64,000 bases of DNA from NCBI GenBank assembly GCA_018340805.1, contig JACMZG010001908.1, forward strand, positions 39,917,089-39,981,088, written 5' to 3'. The translations under genes and the position numbers were made by a program. The DNA is from Microvelia longipes (Eukaryota > Arthropoda > Insecta > Hemiptera > Veliidae). The notes under the pieces were generated by a model. That model was given only the letters and a program-made list of their open reading frames with translations, made no database searches and was not told the origin of the DNA. Position 1 is the stretch's first letter. Every line of letters begins with the position of its first letter. Below, one piece after another: positions 49,737 to 62,930 of the stretch.

Positions 49737-49988
49737 TTAATCCTTATCTACACGAAAGTTTTCAGGGTTTGTAAGGATCCGGTGTTCAACCCGGGTTAAA
49801 TCCCTCCATATGTAAACAAGCAAAATTTGAGATAACCTATTGTAGTGTTTAGTTTCAGAGACAAACTTTGGTATTATAACTATGCTTGCTTCATCAATGA
49901 CTTTGATTATTGATGTTCTGTTGAATCTCAGATGTTCATTAGGATCAGTTAAAAGTCTTACGGGTAATCCATTATTGTCTTGTTTCAT
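49737..49988 (-). other. Unassigned 83-codon open frame
   Basis: An ATG-started minus-strand frame with protein-like composition (NEHLRFNRTSIIKVIDEAS, IVIIPKFVSETKHYNR, IWRDLTRVEHRILTNP), GC-richer than its flanks. There is no known domain, no clear splice sites and no neighbours in the same frame. It could be a fragment of an element ORF or a small exon. Confidence 0.25.
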
Positions 49989-50824
49989 GTCATGAAAACC
50001 TAATACCAGTCTGTTTGAGTTTTATTCATTACTGAAGGTTTAGTCTAAAGGGAAGGAAATTTCACTTCTCAAGCCACAATGATACTCCCTGCCAGGACTT
50101 TACTAAACAGAGCTTAAGGAAAACCATTTTCTTTTCCCTTCAACTTATTCCTTTTTGTCGGACTTTAAGCGAGGGAGGGCTTTATATTGATTTCGAAAAA
50201 CCCGAAAAAGGATAATAAAACAAGATTGGAAGTTCCAAGAATCTAGAAAGAAGTTCAGGTATTGTTTCCGGGATAAGATGGCCTGCGGGAAGGAAGGGGG
50301 AGCAGTTTGAGGTTTGTACAGTCTTCTGTAAATAGTGTCTCCTCTTTTAACGAGAAACTAGATACCTAAATGACGTTCCTGTCTTAGCAATCGTGAAATT
50401 ACAATTTTAAAGATTGTTTAACATTGTTCGAATACATTATATGCTCGTATTACTTACAAAAAGTTAACTTTTTCGTCCTAAGCTCTGACAATTATTTTTA
50501 TTTATTGTTAAACAGGCAATTAATACCCACAAACATATAATAACTAGAATTTACATCATACCATAATAATCTGCCTACAGTCTAACAACACCAATAAATA
50601 TCTTATGCAAATCAGGTAAGAAAGTTCGAGATAAATGCACTAGGAAAACTAACAAAGCAACGTGGTCACTTTATTTCGCAGACTTAGGATGTATATGCAT
50701 ATTAAAACGTGTACAAATAACTATTACCGAAAATGCATCTAAACTCCTAAAAAATTACAAGATTTTTTTATTGTTAAACTATGAACATACTAATGAATAA
50801 TACTGTTTGATCGAATTGTGCGAA

Positions 50825-50885
50825 ATGGTATACACGAATCTTGTGAATAGATTCTTGTTTCGAATCTTCACCTGAGTGGTTTGAA
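50825..50885 (+). other. tRNA-like B-box segment
   Basis: TGGTATACACGAATC and TTGTTTCGAATCTTC resemble degraded A and B boxes about 30 nt apart, and CACCTGAG follows. Too diverged for a tRNA call; possibly a SINE head. Confidence 0.25.
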
Positions 50886-52985
50886 TTGGCACAGTGCGCA
50901 CATTATTATCCCAAGGTGTCTCATAAAAGGTTAATCTTCATTTTTTATCATTTTCTGGAGGGCTCAGAAGGTTCACCAGGAAATTTTATTTCGCTCGTTT
51001 TAATCTTCATTTCAACTTCTAAGTGGATTTATGGATCTGAAATAACTGTCAGGGGAGAACGCACTCGGGTGGATATTTTTTTAAGAAATAAAGAAGGGGA
51101 AAGAAAAAAATTGTCGACAGGCGTTAGGGTGTAGAGTGCACCCAAAATACACCTTTAGGAAAAAAGGGAATGAGCATTATCAGGGAATGCAAGATTTGAT
51201 TGATAGCAAGTCGCTTCGCTATGAGGGCACCAACGAGACAAAAAATGTACAATACAAGAAAAAAAGTATGAATGATATTCGTAAATATCAAGAGTTATGA
51301 TTCAGATTTAGGAAATGCAGGAAAATAAAAGGGGAAACTGCGACAAAGCGTGAGACGCAACAAATGGAGAAAAGACATTCCTTAGAGATTCTTTCTCTTG
51401 TGTTTCTACGTCGAGGTACTCTTATCATTTTTCATAAAACTTTCCTCGAAATAAAGAATCGAGTCCTCGATTAAGGAAGATGTCCTGTGAATGTAAATGT
51501 TTGTCAGTTCTGTTGTATTTAAAATCATTGAAAGGAATGAAGGATTATCCTTTTGTGTATTTCTAAAATCCTTTTTGTCTAATTCTCTTTTAAATAGTAA
51601 CTTTTCCTTATTTTCCTTAGAGGAAGCAATTTTAACTAAATTAAGTGGCAAGTTTTCTTATGGATTAGAAAAAGGGATGGAAAAGGCTTTGTTGGAAGTG
51701 AAATCCTTTACAATGCTGGTTGTAACAAGTTGAGCAAGAGTTGTAATCCTTCTTAACCTTACCTGTAGTTATCTCGGTTAAGAAAAGTCTTTTACACATT
51801 TGCTTGTTGCTTCTACTCCATGTTTTACTATTTATATTAGCTTATAGGCTTTAAGACTTTTTATTAGGTTAAACTCTTCCTTAATTACTTTAAGTTTATT
51901 TGAATTAATTTTAGAATTAAACATATTAAGTTAATTATGAAGTACAAAATTTCGTGATTAATTATTTTAGAAAAACACGGTAGTACAAGTGTTAAATTTC
52001 TATCAAACATTGTTTGCAAAAAAACAAACATGATAATTAAATAGAAATACTAATAATTTTGTAAAGTAAGAAGTATTTTATTTTTCAATTTCTGTTAACA
52101 TTATTGATTAATATTGATTATACTGATTGATTATGATTAGATTTCATTCCGTTTTCTTATATTTATGTAGGTATTGTTTATGTATTCAACAATAGCAGTA
52201 GTCAAAAATTTAAGTGCTGTAGTAGCAGCTATGACAAAAATCTTCCAAAAGTCAAGTTAGCCTAAATATGATTAATCAAAGTATGACTTTAGGCTATAAT
52301 TACGATGAAACTAATATTTTGCAGTATCGCACTCTTATACCTTTATTATTATTCCATACTTTTTTCAAACCAAAGTTTACTAAAGTACATCTCTACTTTT
52401 CTCGACTCTTTTTGTTTAACGTATTTCTTTTATCCAATCCATTGATTTGATCGATTTCTTCTTTTTCCATTGCCAAGGCAGCAATAGAGAGGGTAGAGCT
52501 GTGATTGTTTGAATCTTTTTTTTTACTCCTGAGGCAGAGTCTGATCACGTTTCTTACGCCCGTAACTCCCTGCTGAAGGAAATAGGACTCGAGTATCTTT
52601 TCTTTCCTTTTTCAAGGTGTAGGAAATTAGTCTCTTCTTCGAACTAATCCTTTTTCAGGAAAGCTTTAACTCTTTTTCAAATGCCATAAATTTTTAATGA
52701 AATTAAAACACGAGAATATTTTTTTTGGAACCTTAAGTAAGAAATAGATTGTCAAGCAGGTAAATTATTTTATAAACTTGTACAATGTAAATAAAACAAT
52801 ACAAACTGATTGTCCTTACCAAGATTCCAACTCAGGTAGTATGGCTTTAAGTAATTTGAGCGCTCGTATTAACTCCAGACCATTTTTATTCAACTCATAA
52901 GCTCAAAAATAATTGAAACGGTTTCCCACTTGAAATATGTTGTTTAACATCCGTATTTAAGGTTTTCTGTTAAATGATATTTTTT

Positions 52986-53175
52986 CGACTTTTTGGTCAC
53001 TATAAACGGTCTTATCGGTTCTGTACCGAGAAGACCACGTTTTCTTCACGACCGTAAAGAAAACGAAATCCTAATAGACATTTTTTTAATTGTCTGTAAT
53101 TTTGGTTTACGGCATTTCACCTTGTTTTTACGTCTTTTTGATCACTTAAATAGGTCTTATCGACTTGGGACCGAT
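52986..53175 (+). repeat. Diverged direct duplication of about 45 bp, 145 bp apart
   Basis: CGACTTTTTGGTCACTATAA, GGTCTTATCGGTT and TACCGA (from 52986) recur as CGTCTTTTTGATCACTTAAA, GGTCTTATCGACTT and GGGACCGAT (from 53131). The segment is GC-richer than its surroundings and is followed by a 120-codon minus frame at 53254-53616 with no recognised family. Probably an old mobile element. Confidence 0.45.
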
Positions 53176-53253
53176 TTCATTCGATTTAGTGCTCCAAAAT
53201 CATACATCACATCCAAAAGGACCTTTTGCGGCCAAGATTAACGCTCTTAAATT

Positions 53254-53616
53254 TTACCCATTTTTTTTAAATGTAACTGACTCAGCAAACCGAGTTAATG
53301 ACATCACAACAATCTGGTTTTTAATAGTGGCCGTGTCCTTCCCAAAGTTGATTTTGGTCACAACAAACTTTGAAACGATTTTTGGCCATGGTCCGAGGTT
53401 TGAAACCACCATGACACCTATTAGCGAATTTTTCTGAAGGAAATTCCCTAAACAGGTACTCATTAAAGGCTCATCATTTCTAACACTGAAATTATTAAAA
53501 CCAACTATCTTAAACGTCGAATCCAGCAACAGTAAACATTTTGTTATTTGAAAAAGTATCATGACTGCCTCATAAGTTTTAGACCGGAAAAAAGACTTCG
53601 TTTTTTCCAGCATCAT
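53254..53616 (-). other. Unassigned 120-codon open frame
   Basis: An ATG-started frame of moderate GC (blocks MMLEKTKSFFRSKTYEAVMI, VVSNLGPWPKIVSKF, VVTKINFGKDTATIKNQI). I recognise no domain, signal peptide or membrane segment. A plus-strand frame is open over much of the same DNA, so coding is not demonstrated. It lies next to the diverged duplication at 52986-53175 and could be part of an old element. Confidence 0.25.
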
Positions 53617-53976
53617 ATTCTATAACAAGTAAACCAAACAGAATAATATCGGTCTAAAAGGGAAATAATATTATACTTTATATTCAGCAAGATACGGAAA
53701 ATTCTTTGGGTCCCACAGAGTTAGGAGTTGTACGCCGCGTAAGATTTCGAATTTCGGAGCAAGAGGAAATTTATTCAGTAACACGAGTATTAGGTTGGTA
53801 AAAATGGAAAAAAGTTTCTCTTGGAGAAAATAAAAGATATAATATTTACAAGAATGTATCTTTATCGTGATATTTTCTTTATATCTAATTTTTTAAATTT
53901 TATATTTTCGATAAAAGTGACGCAGAATCACGATAGTTCGTTTTTTGATAATTAATGTTCTAGAAAATAGTTATTT

Positions 53977-54089
53977 ATGCCATAAGGCTGAGAAGTGTGT
54001 CTTTATGTCACGGCAATTAGATTTACCGACGAGCGAAGCGAGTCGGGAAAAATTGCCAAGACATAAAGACATTCTCAGCCGGATGGCAT
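53977..54089. mobile_element. Foldback element with GAGCGAAGCGAG apex
   Basis: The left arm ATGCCATAAGGCTGAGAA..TGTCTTTATGTCACGGCAATT (53977-54018) pairs with 54051-54089 with few mismatches. The apex CCGACGAGCGAAGCGAGTCGG (54026-54046) forms a second hairpin around GCGAAGC. Total 113 bp. A foldback MITE is most likely. Confidence 0.7.
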
Positions 54090-54974
54090 ACATTTTTTTG
54101 TTTGAGGTAGCACTCATTAAATAAAGCACTCATTAAAAAAAAATCAAAAAATAGCACTCATTAAACTGCGCTATATACTTAATTGAAAAAAAAACGTCCA
54201 ATTATTATTAACTCCATATTATCGCCGTCATTAAATTCATCCATAGCTTCACACTTTTACTCAAAAATTGTCAATTAGAACACCTTTTAAAAACGAAAAA
54301 AAATAGTCTACGAACAAAAACAGAAACAAAATGAACGTTTTTAAAGAAACCTCATGAAGGTTTTACACTGATTGTTTTTTTGAACACGCTACATTACAGT
54401 AATGGCGGCAATATATGAATTACTTTTACGTCCTAGGAGTTTTTTTTTACATTCATTATTGTCCTCGGAGGTGAAAAGTACTAAATAACTTCCTATAACA
54501 ATAATGATTGGCTTCTCATCCTAAAAACGGTCCAATAAAGTGCTCAAATACGTACTACCTCAAAAAAAAGTTTTTTTTAGAACTTAGTTACTAAGCTAGA
54601 CAAACCCAAACTATTAAAAAACTTTTAAGCGTGCAAAAAAATTTCAAAAAATAAAAACTAGGTACCCTTCGGCATTTTAATAGTTTTAAATTAAAAAAAA
54701 ATTACGTCTCTATCTTAAATATTACGTACGGGAGACGTGGGATAGCATTTTAAGTTCGCGTTCCACCCACCCTTAAAATAATGCTGATATATTAAAAAAA
54801 TCTTTAGTTTTAACATCCATATTTTTTTTTATCGAATACATATTAGTTTAAAATATGTACGTTCACTTGATGATTTAAGAAGTTAATAAGTTTGAAATCT
54901 AAAATTCAATTCATTATCCAGAAGCGAAATGATGACAATAATAAATCAAAGATATAAAAACCAGTTGACTTAAA

Positions 54975-55190
54975 AACTCACAGGTGCAAATGTGATGAAG
55001 AGGTACGACAAGGTAGAGGTTACGACAGCATACTTGATGAACGGATCTATAAGGATGATCTATTGATGGCTCTAGGATATAATATGTCATGACAACCCGG
55101 GGGGTACGGGATGAAATACGATGTATAGGGAATCCAGGAATGTAGACGGCACCAGAATACCTCTGGCCACGCTTCTGACATTATTTATAA
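54975..55190. other. GC-rich coding-like island
   Basis: About 200 bp at near 45% G+C in AT-rich DNA. The minus strand has a frame open for about 85 codons (QRYSGAVYIPGFPIHRISSR, MTYYILEPSIDHPYRSVHQV). The plus strand has CKCDEEVRQGRGYDSILDER and DDLLMALGYNMS after a plausible CTCACAG acceptor at about 54982. Neither is recognised. Candidate exon or element fragment. Confidence 0.3.
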
Positions 55191-55356
55191 TCATAAAAAT
55201 TAAACTTTTCATTTTATAAAAACGAGAAAGCATTGTTTTCGGTGATGGTTTTAAACTAAGTTAACTTTCAACTAATAATTTAACACACTAAGTTTGAGTT
55301 TTAACTCATACATGATGTTGAACATCATACTGATGTTTTTATGAATGACATCTGAC

Positions 55357-55419
55357 GTCATTGCAGGACTCAGTATACGCGGTCAACATTAAAAATTTAC
55401 TATTTATTCCTGCAATGAC
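55357..55419. other. 12-bp inverted repeat
   Basis: GTCATTGCAGGA (55357-55368) pairs exactly with TCCTGCAATGAC (55408-55419); the loop is 39 nt. Confidence 0.7.
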
Positions 55420-56358
55420 ATTAATTCCGGACTATAACCTAACTAGTAAAAAAAATTGATTTCATTCATAAAAACCCTCCAATTGAATCTCCTTATAAAT
55501 TCTATCAGCTTGCGTTAATACATAATAATATAGAAACTAAACAAAATTAATTTTGTCAGAAAGTTGATAATTTGACATAAAAATATAAACAAAAGAAAAT
55601 TTTACTTTACTCCACTTGATTTCTGTTACAACAGTTAAACATTTTTAACTCTTCAAATTATTATCAAAAGGCAAGTTCTTGAGAAAAATTTTCCTTTTAA
55701 GAAAACTGGAAAATAATTAAAAGTGTCTAGCCAAACTCCTTATCATTTCTTAACAACTAATTATGAGTTTGTTATTTCTTCGTTTTTTCGGGTTTATAAT
55801 TAATTACAGAGCCAAAAAAGAAGTCAGTTTCAATCTTCTTTAAAAAGACAAGACAAGTTTAATTTATTTCTTGCTATTTTTTTTTGCTAATAATTTTTTG
55901 CTTAGTCTTTTACTAAAAAGACTGAGTAAAAATAAAATAAATTACTTAAAAATTTTATTAGTTTTGCTGTTTTTTTTAAATATTTTTTAAGTTAAAATTT
56001 TATTTTAAGGTCATGCTAGATTCCCTTGAACATAATTGTTATATTTTCTAATGAAACTTACTATTTTAAACATTTGGTTAAATCATGTCAGCCTTATACA
56101 AAGAGAGAGTAAATCATAATAAAAAAGTGATTTTCTTTAAGTTTACAACTAACTTATCTGTTCAAGTGTTTTTCGAGATTTCCAGGACATCCTATCATGT
56201 AATCATCAAGTATACGAAGTTTCGCTTCAATACGGAATATTGAGGAGATAAAACGTCTAAAATTTTATGAGAAAAAAGTGGTATAATGTTTACACTAGCA
56301 GTTAAAAATTGCGACAGTCACATGTCCATTATTTCTTATTCAAATGTCTATGTTTTTG

Positions 56359-56392
56359 GACGTCTTCCAATTTTCAAAAATTGGAAGACGTC
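56359..56392. other. 16-bp perfect-stem hairpin
   Basis: GACGTCTTCCAATTTT (56359-56374), spacer CA, AAAATTGGAAGACGTC (56377-56392). It is an almost continuous palindrome with GACGTC ends. Confidence 0.85.
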
Positions 56393-58409
56393 AGTGTCTT
56401 AAAAAATGGTGCCCTTTTAAAATTTGCAAAGAAAGAAACGTTCTTAAGTGGTTCTAAAGTAATACTACTCTACGTAACTCTGCTAAGGAAACTCGCGTAA
56501 CGCTGCTAAACGCAACTTACGAAAAGCTGCTCCTAAGTAATGAAATGTTCATATTCATTAATTTTTAAATAATTTTATTATAAAACGAAAAAATAGGAAT
56601 AAGTTTTAAAAGCTGTGATTCATAAAAAGAAAGTGTTCAAAAGAAATCTGCCAAAACTAGTGAGGTACAAATGAACTCAATAAAAATCTTTAAACCAGGA
56701 AAAACTGTAATTACCAAACTTTAATAACATTCTATAAAATTTTATCGCTAGCTTTTCAAACTAATTTCTTCGCAGTTTTCAGGAAAACTTTATTGCTCAA
56801 CGTACAACACTGTCTGGGTCTAATGAGAATCAGTTACCATGGTAACCCGTCCTAAACTTGTTTTTCCTTCTATGTAGTTGTTTAAATGTGTTTTTAAAGT
56901 TTTTATAGTCGTTTTTCTCAAGTCCTTTAGCTAATAAAGCATCTTAAAGCACTCTAAACCCGATCCTTTTTATAGTTAAACCAATAAATTTTACAACTTT
57001 CTACTTGAAAATTAGTTAAGGGGTTGTTTACAAGAATTACACCTTGTAAAAATATTTACATCTTAAAAAATAAAAGATAATAATAATTGTTTAACGTCGA
57101 TATTTAGTTGTATGTTTATTGGAGGAACAAATGACTGATTTTTATAAGAAGCTTTTGCGTAGCGTAAAAAAATCTTTTCACATTGAAAATATCTTTCGCT
57201 GTTCCGTCTGGAAGGAAGAATCATATGGTTTTAATTTTGCAAGCACGACTAAATCAGTAAACTAACATCTCCATAGCTTCCATTATGGAGCTATGAAAAT
57301 TGTAGAGTAAATCTGATTAAAATATAAAAATATTTGAAATTATTGAAAGATACAAATTTATTTCTTATTTTAATTTGATAAAATTTAACACGAATTCTAT
57401 TTGCAACCAAACAAAAGGATTCCACAATCAATTTTAACACCTCAATATAATCACAATACATGGAAATTAATTAAATTCGAAATAATTTACTATTAATTAC
57501 TATTACATAATTTTCATAGATTAATACCTTCCAACAAGGTAGATAATTTATGCCAATGATTAATGGGAATATAAATTGATAAATTATAGGATATACAACG
57601 TGATGAATTATGTCTGTTATTATCAGTATATCACACAATGAAGAGGCTGTGATTTATTGATAAAGGATAAAAAAGTTTCATTACTTCCGAAGGAAACCAA
57701 ATGAATTTTGGTTGCCTTTTAAAGTAGTGAATAAAAATCAAACGTACTTGGATTATTTTGAATTGAAGTAGGAGATGAGAATTCAACATTTGGAACAATT
57801 TCTATATTTATATTAAGAAAATTACTTAAATCTTTAAGTCATTTAATGAACGACGGCTTGGGGCTGTGCAGCCCGTATTTTTTTCGATTTCCTCAAATTG
57901 CTTCGATACTATTGGTCTAAAAATTATGTACACATGCTCAGTAAAATGTGTTGTCGAGTCTAGCGTGTTTTAATTTTAGATATCATGCTAGGAAACTCAC
58001 TTTTCACTCTTCCTTGAAGATCTAATGTCGCTAAACGCTTTCTGAAGATTTCAATGTGTCATATACTAAATTTGGTGCGGTTCTGATAAACGATCTGGTA
58101 GTGGTTTTAGGAAAAAGAAGAATCTAAGCGGGATAAAATTAGATCTGTGTAACGTCATACGGTCAATAGGTAAACATTATTAGTAAAAACAAGATAAGAT
58201 AACAAACTTAATCCTTAATCCTAATCAATTTATAATCAAAAAGTTTGAATTCTGTATCCAAGGGTTTTTATCGTAGTGGCAGAACACCTTTAATCTCAAA
58301 CAATATTTTAACAAACAATTATGACTACTAAGAGAGTTACACATTAAGTCAATGTTTTAAATAGTCTTCTTCTTCAAAAATATTTTTTACACCGTCATTT
58401 TGACAAAAA

Positions 58410-58455
58410 CTATACAGCCAAAAACTATACAGCCAAAAACTATACAGCCAAAAAA
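58410..58455. repeat. 15-bp tandem repeat, 3 copies
   Basis: AAAAACTATACAGCC repeated three times. Confidence 0.85.
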
Positions 58456-58754
58456 ATTTCATGAAAAATATTTACAATATTACAGGAGATTAGAATTAAA
58501 ATTCTTTCATCTCAGCGAAAAATGTTAAATATTTTGTCAATCATTTTAAATTTTAATATAGAAGAAGGATGAGGTTAGACAAAAATAGTCCCAGATGACA
58601 AAAGTTGAACAAATCTTCAACTTAAAACTAAGGTACTAAGAATGATATTTGTTAGAACACAAAGAGCAGCGGCGAGCAATCCAAAGCAATTACGCTAAGA
58701 AATAATTAAAAAACTTTTAATTTACAGAGTGTTGTTTATTTATTTATTATTTAT

Positions 58755-59219
58755 TTGACTTATCGTTTTTGTGACCAAAAAAATCACAAAAACTTCACCT
58801 TTCTTTATACGGTTATTTTTATGCGAAAATCCTTTATTTCTTTTCATAAGATTCGACCAATTTTGATCCCAAGTACGTCAAAGAAAGGTTCTCTTTCATC
58901 ATTCGATTGTCAAGTCCATTTCTTTTTTCTAACCTTCAATAGCAGAAAGTCTTCAAGTTACCTTGATCCTCTTCATCTTCTAAAACCTTTTTTTAAAGGG
59001 CCTTCTTTTGATCTTCAAAATGGCTACCGATGTAATTCTGTTTACTTTTTTCTTTCTTATTTTACTGTGGTTTCCTTTTTTCTAAAGTACATTTTAAAAC
59101 ATTTTATTTTTTTGAAAAATCTATTCGTAAGCAATCTATTCACTAATTATTGTTGGTTAAAGATATGTTTCCTAACATATCTTAAAAAGTTATATAATTT
59201 TAAATTACTCAAATATTGA
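58755..59219 (+). other. Longest open frame in the window (154 codons), unassigned
   Basis: The frame is rich in Phe, Leu, Lys and Ser and lies in a pyrimidine-rich stretch (T/C-biased plus strand), which depletes stop codons. There is no signal peptide, domain or conserved motif, and no splice context. It begins at a TTTTGTGA/TCACAAAA hairpin (about 58768-58793). I treat it as probably non-coding. Confidence 0.15.
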
Positions 59220-59889
59220 TTTTTTATGTGTTTGGACAAAATAAAAATATAAATGCTATTTCATCACTAAAAAACATTATATTAAGTTTTGACATTATCA
59301 CGAACTTTTGAGCTAAACGTAACTTCTTAGAAGTTTATTGTTTTGAACGATATATATTCAGATGTTGTCAAACCTAAATATAGGTTTCTCATTTTAGGTT
59401 TCTCAAGAGTTAGAAAAGTTAGAAAGCATTGTACCCTTCAATATTTTCCTACCATATCCTAGTGGGAATTCTATCATCTCATCTTGCCGAGGTATAACTT
59501 GCCATCCAGACTTTACCTTGTTATAATAAGACAAAAAGAAAAAGCTTTGAGGGAATAAAGATAGGGAAGTTTTTTTTTCTGTTAGGATTTGGTGTTACGC
59601 CCTTGGGAAATAGAAAGACATAGGCCTTGTCACCGCATTACACGTCACATTTAGCGTCAGACAAGATTACACGTCTCGGCAACAGAACCTATTGGTTGAC
59701 TACATTGGCTCTCCAATAACTTTCTTTCTTCATTTTGTATTTCATTTGGGAACTTTACAATCACATACTATTGTCTTTCAATCACGAATTCTTTGTGGTG
59801 GTCGATCTATCATTCTTTAACTAAACATTCACTTTGCAAAACCTTGCTCCCTATCACATACAGCAATAGCTGTTTTAGCAAATTATCTT

Positions 59890-59990
59890 TGGACGAAATT
59901 CAATAATGGGAATAGGCGTCACAGCGGAAGTCGAACCTCTGACCATGACTAAAATCCGTTTTAAAAGTGCTTGATAACGAAAAAAAATGT
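59890..59990 (-). mobile_element. tRNA-derived SINE remnant
   Basis: On the minus strand, GGTCAGAGGTTCGACTTCC (B box) is followed by GCTGTGACGCC. Upstream, CAAGCACTTTTAAAACGG could be a degraded anticodon region. The A box is not convincing. Confidence 0.4.
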
Positions 59991-59995
59991 TTTGT

Positions 59996-60230
<235 letters not shown>

Positions 60231-61885
60231 CTTGCTATACTCATTTTTTCTGTGAATTTCTAGGGAAATGCGCAAAAACATTTAAAGAAAAGCACTAACT
60301 GAATTTTATACCAATGCAATTAATGGTGTACTCTGCCCTGTTTAAACAGGATAATTATGCGCATTTCCTTTGAAAAATACACAAAAAATAATTACAAGTA
60401 GTAGTAGTAGTTATAAAGCATAAACTAAGCAAGAAGCAGATCCATTCACACGCATATGACGCGTGGACCACCGCGCTAGAATTTTATCTACTCTAATAGA
60501 TTTATGTATAATGACATCTAAAATAAAAATTTCGTTTGTACATTCGTTAAACATAACCAGATAAATCAAGCCATACAAGAATACCAAGGAAACCTTTTTG
60601 CTTGAGATTTTAGATTACATATGGGTACCTTTTGACATGTCTTTCTCCTTATTGACAATAGGTAAGTGTAAGCTAAATTGAGTAACTAACGCTCTCAATA
60701 CAACACAACACACAATCTGTAGAAAAAGTTTTATTTATTTAACTGTAATGTATTATTACATGTTATAATGTATGATGTTGTAATGTAATGTTATAATATA
60801 ATAATAATAATAATGTTATAATGTAAAATATTATGTTTTCGAAAATTTTGTTTGAAGTGTATAAAATTGCATCTCAATAATTTTATAAGCTCCCATACAT
60901 TATAAGACTAATTTGTTCTCTCGTAAATATAATTCTGTAAAGTAACAATTAAATTTTATTGATGTTTCCTCAACACTATTTCAGGCTTACATGCAATTTT
61001 CACATTTCTCTTCTAATAAAATTTTTAAGCTATTCTAAAAAAAAACATGTAATTAATGTCATCATTTTAAACACCTTACAAATTGCTAATGTTATCCCTT
61101 TGTTCTTTTTGTAGAATTTCAACTCCAATATCGTATTTTGATAAAAGCCCTTATCATAAAAAACTTTATAGCTTTTGATAAGGGACCCATTGTCACGGTA
61201 GGTACCGTGATAATATCCCATACTGTTTTTTTGCTTCAAAAGAACATTTTTATTAGAAAAATGTTTCTTTAAAGTGTGTAGTAACATTATTAACGATTTT
61301 CTGTTATTTTTTTTTTAAATTTAACTTTAGTTATTTAATTTAATTTATTATTTTCTTTAGTAATCTCTATTACTAAAGATTTCTTTATATTTGCTCAAAT
61401 TAGGAACAAATCAATTCGCATTACATGAATAACAAAACAAATTAAGTTGAAATCACACAAAAATAGTTTTAACATATCTTCATTAATTCTTAACGAATAA
61501 TTTATTTATTAGTAACTAATTTGAACAAATAGTTTTTATAAGCTAATTTTAAGTATTATTTAATATTATTGACATTGTTGATTTTATAAATTCTTTAACA
61601 CTATTAACATGGTTGATTTTATTAGTTTTTTCTCCTATAACTAATTTAATACAATCTTGTACAATCTAACACGATATACAGAAAGATAAATAACAAGGAT
61701 GCAACTAGAAATCAATATAAAAATGCGAGTAGAATAATAAAATGAAATCAAACAAACTAACAGACAGAAGTCTGTGTTAATCAAAGGAAAAATCTTTAAC
61801 GAAGAGAAAGTACGGTAATAACAAGAAGATAGAAACCAAGAAAAGGACGTAACAATGCTTCAGGGAGAAACAAATATACCTTGGA

Positions 61886-62210
61886 GCATGAAGATATGAT
61901 ACTAGAGAAGATATAATACTATCGGTAGAATTTTGAAACATCGAAAAGTTAACTTAAACATCTTTAGTTATTTTAACTTAAGATCGAAATTACTGTAACA
62001 AATATTATCATATTAGAAAGTTTATTATATAAAAATACCCACAAACAATGTGTTTACAAAGCCGAATACAATTGATTTCTTATAACCTCTAAATACTCAT
62101 AGATGAGGTAGCAACCAAGTTAAACAGAGCCCCTGAGAGCCCCAAAATGATGTTTCAGGCCTCAATGTATTGAGATAAGCTATGCTTCCTCTAGTAATAT
62201 ATCTTTATGC
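61886..62210 (-). mobile_element. MITE M1, reverse-oriented copy
   Basis: The left end GCATGAAGATATGATACTAG (about 61886) and the right end CTAGTAATATATCTTTATGC (to about 62210) are inverted repeats with about three mismatches in 22 bp. Internally, the minus strand has GCTTATCTCAATACATTGAG and GGGGCTCTGTTTAAC, matching 18605-18660 of the first copy. About 325 bp. Confidence 0.65.
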
Positions 62211-62324
62211 CTCAGAGTAAGAAAGAAGTTGACGGAACCATATGATTTTAAAAGTGGTTAACTGGATTTTGGGACAGAAGATATAGGGTTTGCAGAATGA
62301 CAAGTGATTATTACAAATGAATTC

Positions 62325-62412
62325 GCTACTTTAATTAGTACTTTGACAATAGTGGATGATTCCCATTTGAGATAGTTCCCGCTGGGTGAACACACTGACG
62401 GACCAAAAAGCT
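62325..62412 (+). mobile_element. SINE family S1, 3' fragment
   Basis: TTCGCTACTTTAATTAGTAC and AGTTCCCGCTGGGTGAACAC, then CTGACGGACC, match the body and 3' end of the 25313-25525 copy. No tRNA head is present. Confidence 0.55.
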
Positions 62413-62639
62413 AAAAAACAGGTATTCGTTTATATTTAACATAATAGTTAACTAGTGAACATAAGTAATTGTAGGAAGTAAACATAAATTACTTACTCTT
62501 GACTGAAATTTTGAAAATTCATAAAACGATAAAAATGTTTTGAATTTTTGAGATTAAGCACGCATGTAATATTTAAGACCCAACATGTGTGGCGAGTTTC
62601 ATCTCATTATCAGCATAAGTTTAATTTTTATCAAATTAC

Positions 62640-62930
62640 TTGAATACGTTTTTTTTTAATTGTAAATAACCTGAGAGTAATTCAATTAAATTGAAATTTG
62701 GTACAATTGTATTCCTTTACGTAATAAATAATTATACAAAGTTTAGTTTCAATACGCCAATCAAATCTACAGTTCTTGTTGGATCGTAAAAGTAAAGCAG
62801 CATTAAAGGACGTCAGTGCATGAATAGGTGACAACTGGAATTAAAACCAACGATTTTTATATTTTGACGACGAACGAAACATGCCCGAAGTAGTGAGGAT
62901 GTACGTAGTGAATCCGATGTGGCCAGAAAA
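62640..62930 (-). repeat. Dispersed repeat family R1, minus-strand copy
   Basis: On the minus strand: ATCGGATTCACTACGTACATC, then ATCCAACAAGAACTGTAGAT, AACTAAACTTTGTATAATTA, TTTATTACGTAAAGGAATAC and TTCAATTTAATTGAATTACTC, collinear with 4285-4320 plus 4430-4560. Confidence 0.7.

Noticed and set aside
51406..51733. Overlapping ORFs of about 80 codons on both strands
   Set aside because: Mirror frames with no motif; neither is supported over the other.
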